Below are positions 1 through 5,202 of a stretch of 5,202 nucleotides of DNA, piece after piece. The stretch lies in NCBI GenBank assembly GCA_021203115.1, contig JAJQBV010000003.1, positions 1 through 5,202 of the forward strand. The letters run 5' to 3'. The position numbers and the translations under genes are program-made. Numbering within the stretch: the stretch's first letter is position 1; every line of letters begins with the position of its first letter. This DNA comes from Clostridiales bacterium. GTDB taxonomy: Bacteria; Bacillota; Clostridia; Lachnospirales; Lachnospiraceae. Under the pieces are notes generated by a model, which was given only the letters and a program-made list of their open reading frames with translations, was not told the DNA's origin and made no database searches.

Positions 1-444
1 CCAGCCCACGATGCAGGGGCGCTTCCCGTAGTGCTCCGCCACGCGCTCCACAATCCGCGCGGAGAGCTCCTGATACTTCGGGGAATTGTAGTTGTAGTGG
101 CGGCGCATGCCGTGGCGATACTTCACCCCGTCCATCCTGCAGTTTAAAACCTCCGGATACTTCTCCGTCAGCCAGACCGGCGGCGTCGCCGTGGGTGTCC
201 CCCAGATCACCTGCATGCCTTCCTCCTCCGCCACATCGAGAAACGCGTCAAAAAACCCGTAGGTAAACTCACCCTCCCGCGGCTCAATCACACTCCATGC
301 AAACTCCGCGATCCGGATCGTGAAAATGCCGTTGGCCTTCATGCGCTGCAGATCATCGCGCCATAGCGCCCGGTCCCAGTGCTCCGGATAGTAGCACGTA
401 CCTAAGGATAATGTCTTCCATTTATAATTTTGATCTTTCCTCAT
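1..444 (-). CDS. GH42-type beta-galactosidase, N-terminal part (cut by window edge)
   Basis: This is the first 148 residues of a glycoside hydrolase that leaves the window at base 1. The N-terminal signature GTCYYPEHW (residues 15-23) is followed by the start of a TIM barrel: RMKANGI, then IRIAEFAWSVIEPREGEF (about 44-60), WGTPTATPPVWL (81-92) and RHYNYNSPKY (115-124). These are hallmarks of family GH42, which hydrolyses terminal beta-galactosides with retention of configuration. The visible part ends at CIVGW; in the family a DNE motif carrying the catalytic acid/base follows within a few residues, so neither catalytic glutamate is visible. No signal peptide is seen, so a cytoplasmic enzyme acting on imported oligosaccharides is inferred. 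The ATG at 444 is the first in-frame start after a stop at 460-462. Its Shine-Dalgarno is weak (GGGG about 10 bases upstream), which suggests translational coupling to the zinc-ribbon gene 15 bases upstream. The exact substrate cannot be told. Confidence 0.9.
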   Translation of the reverse strand, partial: MRKDQNYKWKTLSLGTCYYPEHWDRALWRDDLQRMKANGIFTIRIAEFAWSVIEPREGEFTYGFFDAFLDVAEEEGMQVIWGTPTATPPVWLTEKYPEVLNCRMDGVKYRHGMRRHYNYNSPKYQELSARIVERVAEHYGKRPCIVGW

Positions 445-459
445 ATCCCGTAAACCCCA

Positions 460-678
460 TTAATCAAAGTCGAATTTGGTGAACCGCTTCCCCATCGCGC
501 GATACCGGAACCGCACCATCTCATTTTTCTCCAGCACATCCTTCTCCGTCCCGGTGTACTGGCAGCGGATGCAGTAATACTCCCCCTTGTCCTTATCATA
601 GAACATATCGATATCCAGATCCCGCATAAAGCAGGACGGGCAGCGATAATTTAATTTGCCTTTTCCAGATTGAGCCAT
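460..678 (-). CDS. Small four-cysteine zinc-ribbon protein, function unknown
   Basis: This 72-residue protein has two CxxC knuckles, C13-PS-C16 and C36-IR-C39, 19 residues apart. The spacing is typical of a rubredoxin-like or zinc-ribbon fold that binds one zinc. Between them is an acidic and aromatic stretch (DLDIDMFYDKDKGEYY); after them comes a basic tail (RFRYRAMGKRF, 56-66) that could contact nucleic acid or a partner protein. There is no membrane segment or signal peptide. The start is well supported: an AAGGAGGT Shine-Dalgarno lies 9 bases upstream of the ATG. It sits between two carbohydrate-enzyme genes and ends 15 bases before the GH42 start, so co-transcription is likely. Its first 28 bases overlap, in another frame, the open extension of the upstream gene. 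I do not recognise the family. A small regulator or accessory protein is possible, but no function can be assigned. Confidence 0.8.
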   Translation of the reverse strand: MAQSGKGKLNYRCPSCFMRDLDIDMFYDKDKGEYYCIRCQYTGTEKDVLEKNEMVRFRYRAMGKRFTKFDFD

Positions 679-854
679 GTCGCAAAGACCTCCTTATCCG
701 CAATATTTTTCTTATATCCCAGCGTAAACATCGGCGAGAACGCATAGCCCTCCCGGATGTATCCCTCCGCCGCATCGGAGGCGATCAGGGAAACCTTCGT
801 CTCGATGGCAGGGATCGTCGCACTCACCGCGGAGGCGCCCGGCAGTGAAGCCTA
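651..854 (-). other. In-frame UAG and 66-codon open extension of the upstream protein
   Basis: After ...EYRCR, UAG (852-854), the same frame continues ASLPGASAVSATIPAIETKV and onward, through an IREGYAFSPMFTLGYKK segment, to ATWLNLEKAN and a UAA at 651-653. The 66 codons contain no other stop. The first forty or so codons prefer G or C at the third position like the gene itself, and the translation alternates hydrophobic and polar residues like the last strands of a beta-sandwich. The downstream gene's Shine-Dalgarno lies within it and the two frames overlap by 28 bases, as in a normal compact operon. I read this as the true C-terminus of the preceding protein (610 codons including the UAG), separated by a nonsense mutation, a sequence error or a recoded codon. 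The sequence alone cannot choose among these. Confidence 0.75.
688..695 (-). promoter_or_regulatory. Strong Shine-Dalgarno for the zinc-ribbon gene
   Basis: On the minus strand the bases read AAGGAGGT, a near-perfect anti-16S match, 9 bases before the ATG at 678. It lies inside the open reading-frame extension that follows the UAG at 852-854. A ribosome translating the full-length upstream protein would pass through this site and terminate 28 bases into the zinc-ribbon gene, an arrangement typical of translational coupling. Confidence 0.8.
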
Positions 855-2483
855 CCGGCAGCGGTACTCGTAGGAAATCACCTTCTCATCCGCGCCCTCA
901 CACTTTAAGGTGATGCCCGTCATATCCTCCGGATACTCCGTCGTGCCGTAGCAGGCCACCATATACTCATTGAGCGTCACCTCGGCAGCCGGGTCGGTCA
1001 TCTCGAGGATATTCCGCTCGATCTTGATCGCGGAGGAGCCCTCCTCAAAATATTCCTTCGTCCGGATCGTCACGGACAGGCCACGGAACTCCACCGTCAC
1101 CGGATCCAGCGTCAGAATCCGCGTCTTCCCCTCCTGCGAGAAATGCGCCTTCGTCCGGCACAGTGCCAGATCAACCTCCTCGCCCTTATAGGAAAGCTTC
1201 GCGCTTCGCAGCGTTCCCTCCCCGGCATAGTGGGTGAAATAACCTGCCCGGTATTTCTCCTGAATCAGGAACGGATAGGAGGCGTCCTGCACATGTTTGG
1301 TCCCAATGCCGACCGGCCACTCCAGCTTCGCTGCATAAGGGCGCAGGTCGACGATCGCGCCGCCCTGATCCATGTTGACGCAGGCGCGCATGTAGGGGTC
1401 GCAGTACCAGAACAGCTGCTTGTCAGATCCGTAAAGAATGTCGCGCCACAGCGCACACTCCGGCTCCGTGTAGGTCTTTTTCGCACGGTAATAATCGGCA
1501 AACTCGGACATCGTCATGTCGATCAGCTGGCCCTCGTCCTTGAGCTTTTTGTAATATTTGCACCCGTCGGTGTAGGACTTCACGAGAAGCTCATAGGGAG
1601 CCTCCCACCGCCCCATCTTGTTCATCCAGCCCGGCCCGACAAACATCATGTTGTAGGCATAGCCGTTGTTGTACTTTTCCAGAGAGCGGTACTGGTCGAT
1701 CAGGTTGTAAAGATACGGATATTCCCATGTCTTCGTGTCGTAGATCATGCCGCGGAGCACGTTCTGCGGGTGCGTGCCGAAATTGGAGCCGTTTCCGTCG
1801 TAGCAGGCGATCAGGTCACGCGAAAGGTGCGGGATCGCCACGATGCCGCTGTCCTCCGCCTCGTTGGCCGCCGGCGCATGTGTGTTCTGCTTTGAGGGAA
1901 TCCACGGATTCCACGGACCGCCGTCAAATAGCGTGTACCAGGAGTTGTTGCAGGCGTGGTAGGCCTTCGGCCCCTCCTCCCAGCAGGTCGCGATCGCGCA
2001 CTTCACCGTGGGGTATTTCTCTTTGATATAGTTAATCAGATCCGCATCCATGTAGTAGGAACCCGTCGACTCCGGATAAAACCCGAAGCGGTCGTGGAAC
2101 TTCTCGAACACATCGTTGACGATAGCCTTTTTCTCCTCCATCGAAAACATCCAGATGCAGAAATCCTTCGTCTTGTATTTCTCCCGGAACTCCTCGCAGG
2201 GCAGACCCAGGAGGGAGAGCGCGATCTCGTCGCCGTACTCCGCATGGTCATGCTTCGCGATCTCGGCCGCCTCGTCGTTAAACAGCGACGCGTAGGTCAT
2301 CTGGATCGTCACCTTCAGGCCATTCTCATGGGCGATCCTCTGCTGTGTCTTGAAGATATCCAGAGACTCCGTCAACAGGGCGGTATCCCCGATGTCCTCC
2401 TCCTTCCCCTGGCCGGTCACCGTCGCCGAATACTCCGGCACCATCTCCGGACGGTGGATCACATTCAGTACAAATTTGTCCAT
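852..2483 (-). CDS. DUF3863/DUF3864-like, deacetylase-type barrel protein, ended by an in-frame UAG
   Basis: This large cytoplasmic protein has 543 codons before a UAG stop. Residues 1 to about 340 resemble a polysaccharide-deacetylase-like (NodB/GH57-type) barrel: a His/Asp/Glu-rich segment KHDHAEYGDEIALSLLG (77-93), GFYPESTGSYYMDADLINYIKEKYP (134-158, a deacetylase-like strand and helix), and a Trp/His-rich loop WNPWIPSKQNTHAP (191-204) that could line a sugar site. Residues from about 410 on are beta-strand-rich. The order fits proteins annotated DUF3863 plus DUF3864; I recall this assignment from the look of the sequence and have not searched it. The reaction is unknown; action on a carbohydrate is inferred from the fold and from the GH42 neighbour downstream. 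The ATG at 2483 has GGAGGG 8 bases upstream. There is no signal peptide. The frame continues for 66 codons past the UAG, so this product is probably C-terminally truncated unless the UAG is read through. Confidence 0.75.
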   Translation of the reverse strand: MDKFVLNVIHRPEMVPEYSATVTGQGKEEDIGDTALLTESLDIFKTQQRIAHENGLKVTIQMTYASLFNDEAAEIAKHDHAEYGDEIALSLLGLPCEEFREKYKTKDFCIWMFSMEEKKAIVNDVFEKFHDRFGFYPESTGSYYMDADLINYIKEKYPTVKCAIATCWEEGPKAYHACNNSWYTLFDGGPWNPWIPSKQNTHAPAANEAEDSGIVAIPHLSRDLIACYDGNGSNFGTHPQNVLRGMIYDTKTWEYPYLYNLIDQYRSLEKYNNGYAYNMMFVGPGWMNKMGRWEAPYELLVKSYTDGCKYYKKLKDEGQLIDMTMSEFADYYRAKKTYTEPECALWRDILYGSDKQLFWYCDPYMRACVNMDQGGAIVDLRPYAAKLEWPVGIGTKHVQDASYPFLIQEKYRAGYFTHYAGEGTLRSAKLSYKGEEVDLALCRTKAHFSQEGKTRILTLDPVTVEFRGLSVTIRTKEYFEEGSSAIKIERNILEMTDPAAEVTLNEYMVACYGTTEYPEDMTGITLKCEGADEKVISYEYRCR

Positions 2484-2491
2484 TCCTTTTT

Positions 2492-2497
2492 CCCTCC
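2492..2497 (-). promoter_or_regulatory. Shine-Dalgarno of the DUF3863-like gene
   Basis: GGAGGG on the minus strand, 8 bases before the ATG at 2483. It fixes the start of the large protein, whose N-terminus MDKFVLNVIHRPE begins directly on a predicted beta-strand. Confidence 0.75.
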
Positions 2498-2544
2498 ATG
2501 ATTTATTTACAGGTTCTTTCTGCTCACATCGCCTACATTTCTTG

Positions 2545-2567
2545 TATAGGTTTCATAATTTCCTATA
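2545..2567. repeat. Short inverted repeat in the hemW to DUF3863-like gap
   Basis: TATAGG and CCTATA form perfect 6-base arms around an 11-base AT-rich spacer, in the 87-base gap just downstream of the hemW stop and about 60 bases before the next start. It is not followed by a U-run, so it does not look like an intrinsic terminator. A protein-binding operator for the carbohydrate genes is possible, but arms this short can arise by chance in AT-rich DNA. No convincing -35/-10 pair was found beside it. Confidence 0.35.
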
Positions 2568-2570
2568 TTT

Positions 2571-3725
2571 TCAGTCCAGCAACAGCTGAGTGAAAACGGA
2601 ATTACTAAGATCCACTCCCCGCGGGGTCAGGAAGATCCGTCCCCCGTCCGCGGCCAGCAGGCCGTCGCGCTCCAGGCTCTGCAGCACCGGCCCGTAGATG
2701 TTCCCGATCTCCGTGCCGAAACGGTCTGCGAAGTCCTGCCGGGACACGCCCGCCGTCATCCGCAGACCGAGGAACATAAACTCCTCCATCTGTTCCTTCC
2801 GGTCCAGCCGCACCTCGTCCTGACGGGCAAAGGGCTGTTCCATATACTCCGCAAGATCCGATGTATTCTGAAATCGGGTATGATCGATCAGGGATGCGGC
2901 GCCGAGTCCCAATCCCAGATACTCCTGCCCGATCCAGTAGCCGATGTTGTGGTGGCACTCATGTCCGGGCTTCGCGTAGTTGGAGATTTCGTAGCGCCGG
3001 TATCCGCGGCTGTTTAAATACTCCTGCGTCAGCTCGTACATCCGCCGCTCCACCTCCTCTGAGGGCAGAAACAGCGGCTCGCCGCCCGCATCGCGCACCA
3101 TCTCATCCTCGTGAAAACGGGTGTAAAACGGCGTCCCCTCCTCGATGATCAGGCTGTAGGCCGAGATGTGCTCCGGCCGCAGCATCGCCACCTGCCGCAG
3201 CGTGTCCTCCCAGCTTTTCACCGTCTGGCAGGGCAGCGCAGACATCAGGTCCACATTGAGATCAGTAAAACCGGCCTTCCGGGCCTCGTCGAAGGTCCGC
3301 AGGAAATCCTCGTAGGTGTGAATCCTGCCCAGCAGCTTTAGCTCCTTCTCATTTGCGGACTGAAGACCGATGCTCAAGCGGTTGATGCCAACCTCGTGCA
3401 TCGCGCGGGCCTTCTCCGGTGTCAGCGTGCCCGGATTGCACTCCATCGTGATCTCCGCCTCCGGGTCAATGTGAAAGCTCCCGGACAGCGCGCCCATCAG
3501 TCGCGCGAGATAGCGCGGCTCCAGAATCGACGGCGTCCCGCCGCCGATGTAAATGCTCGTCACCCGGCAGTCACGAAAATCCGGCGCGCGCTCGATGATC
3601 TCCTCCACCAGCCGGTCCGCATAGGCGACACGCACCGACCACTCCGCCGGAGCGGACAAAAAATCACAATATTCACATTTTTTCACACAAAACGGAATGT
3701 GTACATACAATTCCAGATCGCGCAT
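2571..3725 (-). CDS. hemW: Radical SAM haem chaperone HemW
   Basis: This complete 384-residue protein matches the usual HemW length. HemW binds haem and transfers it to respiratory or other haem proteins; it is often misannotated as oxygen-independent coproporphyrinogen III oxidase. The radical SAM cluster motif is C13-VKK-C17-EY-C20, followed by D-F where true HemN has a fourth cysteine, which favours HemW. Also visible are the GGGTPS SAM-binding motif (61-66), ECNPGT (95-100), NRLSIGLQS (115-123) and the HemW haem-binding motif HNxxYW as HNIGYW (259-264). A C-terminal HemN_C-type winged-helix region runs from about 313 to the end. The start is the ATG at 3725, preceded by GGAGAGG 5 bases upstream; a longer in-frame version beginning at a TTG (3752) adds nine residues the family lacks. 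It lies 92 bases after lepA with no clear terminator between, so co-transcription is likely. The stop is UGA. Confidence 0.94.
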   Translation of the reverse strand: MRDLELYVHIPFCVKKCEYCDFLSAPAEWSVRVAYADRLVEEIIERAPDFRDCRVTSIYIGGGTPSILEPRYLARLMGALSGSFHIDPEAEITMECNPGTLTPEKARAMHEVGINRLSIGLQSANEKELKLLGRIHTYEDFLRTFDEARKAGFTDLNVDLMSALPCQTVKSWEDTLRQVAMLRPEHISAYSLIIEEGTPFYTRFHEDEMVRDAGGEPLFLPSEEVERRMYELTQEYLNSRGYRRYEISNYAKPGHECHHNIGYWIGQEYLGLGLGAASLIDHTRFQNTSDLAEYMEQPFARQDEVRLDRKEQMEEFMFLGLRMTAGVSRQDFADRFGTEIGNIYGPVLQSLERDGLLAADGGRIFLTPRGVDLSNSVFTQLLLD

Positions 3726-3730
3726 GTCTG

Positions 3731-3737
3731 CCTCTCC
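3731..3737 (-). promoter_or_regulatory. Shine-Dalgarno deciding the hemW start
   Basis: GGAGAGG lies 5 bases before the ATG at 3725. It sits inside the nine extra codons that the upstream TTG start would add, so it supports the shorter HemW beginning MRDLELYVHIPF. Confidence 0.65.
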
Positions 3738-3817
3738 CCGGCACCATGACAATCTTCCTCACGCTGCCGCTTTTTCGTCCGTAACACTGTTTTTCAATCT
3801 TTCACAATAAATATGCG

Positions 3818-5202
3818 TCAGTCCTCGTCCAGCTTCAGCACACTCATGAAAGCCTTCTGCGGGATCTCCACATTGCCCACCTGGCGCATCCGCTTTTTGC
3901 CCTCCTTCTGCTTCTCCAGCAGCTTCCGCTTCCGGGTGATATCGCCGCCGTAGCACTTGGCGAGGACATCCTTCCGCATGGCCTTAACTGTCTCGCGGGC
4001 GATGATCTTGCCGCCGACCGCCGCCTGAATAGGGATCTCAAAAAGATGCCGCGGAATCTCCGCCTTCAGCTTCTCGCACATCCGCCGCCCGCGGTCGTAG
4101 GCATTCCCGGCAAACACGATGAAGGAGAGGGCATCCACCTCCTCGTGGTTGATCAGAATATCCAGCTTCACCAGCTCCGAGCGGGCATAGCCCTTCATCT
4201 CATAGTCAAACGAGGCGTAGCCCCGCGACCGGGACTTTAACGCATCGAAAAAGTCGTAAATGATCTCATTGAGCGGGAGGTCGTATTTGATCAGCGCCCT
4301 CGTCTCCTCCATGTACTCCATGCTGATGTAGGTACCGCGGCGCTCCTGACAGAGATCCATGATCGCGCCGATGTACTCACTCGTCACCATGATCTCCGCG
4401 CTGACCACGGGCTCCTCCATGTACTCAATCTGCGTCGGCTCCGGCAGGTTGGACGGATTCGTCAGCTCGATCATGGTCCCGTCCGTCTTGTGGACACGGT
4501 ACACCACGCTCGGCGCCGTCGTCACCAGGTCGAGATTATACTCCCGCTCCAGCCGCTCCTGAATGATCTCCAGATGGAGCAGTCCCAGAAATCCGCAGCG
4601 GAATCCGAAGCCCAGCGCAATGGATGTCTCCGGTTCAAAAAAGAGGGAGGCGTCATTTAACTGCAGTTTTTCCAGCGCATCCCGCAGATCCGGATACTTC
4701 GCCCCGTCCGCCGGGTACATGCCGCAGTAGACCATGGGATTGACCTTTTTATATCCGGGCAGGGGCTCTTTGCAGGGCGCGAGCCGGTTCGTGATCGTGT
4801 CGCCCACCCGGGTGTCACGGACATTCTTGATGCTGGCCGTGATGTAGCCGACCATCCCGGCAGAAAGCTCCTCGCAGGGGATAAACTGCCCCGGCCCGAA
4901 GTAGCCGACCTCCACCACATCGACCTGTGCGCCCGTCGCCATCATGCGGATCGGCGTGCCGGCGCGCACCGTTCCCTCCATAATACGGCAAAAAACAATC
5001 ACGCCCTTATAAGAATCATAGACAGAATCAAAAATCAGCGCCTGCAGCGGCGCCCCGGGGTCTCCGCCCGGAGCCGGGATCTTCTCGACGATCTGCTCCA
5101 GGACCTTCTCGACATTCTGTCCGGTCTTGGCCGAAATCCGCGGCGCATCCTGCGCCTCGATGCCGATCACATCCTCAATCTCATTCACCACCCGGTCCGG
5201 AT
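3818..5202 (-). CDS. lepA: Elongation factor 4 (LepA), C-terminal three quarters, cut by window edge
   Basis: The last 460 residues of LepA/EF4, a ribosome-associated translational GTPase that back-translocates or remodels stalled ribosomes. The open frame runs past base 5202, so about 140 N-terminal residues (P-loop, switches and NKxD) are outside the window. What remains starts at the end of the G domain ([14 protein letters not shown], then the G5 motif SAKTG at fragment residues 23-27). It continues through the beta-barrel domain II (about 50-140), the conserved [11 protein letters not shown] segment (199-209) and the EF-G-like domain V (about 263-345). It ends with the LepA-specific C-terminal domain: [19 protein letters not shown], then [20 protein letters not shown] and MRQVG up to VLKLDED. 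That C-terminal domain distinguishes LepA from EF-G, and no residue looks abnormal. A GTG at 5191 is internal, not a start. The stop is UGA, and hemW follows after 92 bases, the usual Firmicute order. Confidence 0.97.
   Translation of the reverse strand, partial: PDRVVNEIEDVIGIEAQDAPRISAKTGQNVEKVLEQIVEKIPAPGGDPGAPLQALIFDSVYDSYKGVIVFCRIMEGTVRAGTPIRMMATGAQVDVVEVGYFGPGQFIPCEELSAGMVGYITASIKNVRDTRVGDTITNRLAPCKEPLPGYKKVNPMVYCGMYPADGAKYPDLRDALEKLQLNDASLFFEPETSIALGFGFRCGFLGLLHLEIIQERLEREYNLDLVTTAPSVVYRVHKTDGTMIELTNPSNLPEPTQIEYMEEPVVSAEIMVTSEYIGAIMDLCQERRGTYISMEYMEETRALIKYDLPLNEIIYDFFDALKSRSRGYASFDYEMKGYARSELVKLDILINHEEVDALSFIVFAGNAYDRGRRMCEKLKAEIPRHLFEIPIQAAVGGKIIARETVKAMRKDVLAKCYGGDITRKRKLLEKQKEGKKRMRQVGNVEIPQKAFMSVLKLDED

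Noticed and set aside
445..462. ATG at 460 overlapping the zinc-ribbon stop (TAATG) as the GH42 start
   Set aside because: It is in a different frame from GH42 and runs into a stop after about twelve codons. The ATG at 444 begins the frame carrying the GH42 motifs.
852..854. Selenocysteine as the explanation of the in-frame stop
   Set aside because: Selenocysteine uses UGA, and this codon is UAG.
1143..1895. A 250-codon open frame on the plus strand
   Set aside because: It lies wholly antisense to the DUF3863-like gene. Its translation is rich in Arg, Val, Leu and His with no recognisable motif, as expected of a shadow frame in GC-rich coding DNA. The other plus-strand frames were rejected for the same reason.
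2484..2544. Possible sigma-70 promoter (TATACA or TAAATA as -10) before the DUF3863-like gene
   Set aside because: No acceptable -35 hexamer lies at 16-18 bases from either candidate, so a promoter call would be guesswork.
3726..3752. Nine-codon longer HemW beginning at TTG (3752)
   Set aside because: HemW proteins normally begin a few residues before the LYxHIPFC motif. The ATG at 3725 has a good Shine-Dalgarno, and the extra residues MSWCRGEAD encode that site.
3738..3817. Possible terminator or promoter between lepA and hemW
   Set aside because: No GC-rich stem followed by a U-run and no convincing -35/-10 pair could be found by eye; co-transcription is the simpler reading.
1..5202. CRISPR arrays, tRNA/rRNA genes, insertion sequences, phage or defence genes
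   Set aside because: No direct-repeat array, cloverleaf, transposase motif or inverted-end structure was seen; nearly all bases are in five minus-strand genes.

Overview
The window reads as chromosomal DNA of a GC-rich, gut-type Firmicute, most likely a member of Clostridia near Lachnospiraceae. This is inferred from the adjacent lepA and hemW genes, the character of their proteins, AGGAGG/GGAGGG ribosome binding sites and strongly GC-biased third codon positions. No search was run, so the taxonomy is an inference. Every supported gene lies on the minus strand, and transcription runs from base 5202 towards base 1.

The right half (about 2571-5202) is housekeeping. It holds the last 460 codons of lepA (elongation factor 4) and, 92 bases downstream, a complete hemW (radical SAM haem chaperone). 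The lepA-hemW pair is common in Firmicutes, where hrcA-grpE-dnaK often follows. Here something else follows.

The left half (1 to about 2483) looks like a small carbohydrate-utilisation cluster. It starts with a large cytoplasmic protein resembling the DUF3863/DUF3864, polysaccharide-deacetylase-like barrel proteins. Next come a 72-residue four-cysteine zinc-ribbon protein and the N-terminal 148 residues of a GH42-type beta-galactosidase, which runs off the left edge. Spacing is tight (a 15-base gap between the last two), so the three probably form one transcript. No convincing terminator separates them from hemW.

The most notable observation is in the large protein. Its frame has a UAG codon at 852-854 after 543 codons, yet the same frame stays open for 66 more codons with protein-like, host-like codon use. 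It ends at a UAA (651-653) that overlaps the start of the zinc-ribbon gene. The extension also contains that gene's Shine-Dalgarno sequence. The ancestral protein was therefore very probably about 610 residues. The UAG is a recent nonsense mutation, a sequencing or assembly error, or a recoded or read-through codon. None of the other three stop codons visible in the window is UAG.

No RNA genes, CRISPR arrays, insertion sequences, phage genes or origins were seen. No stretch longer than 300 bases lacks a gene.
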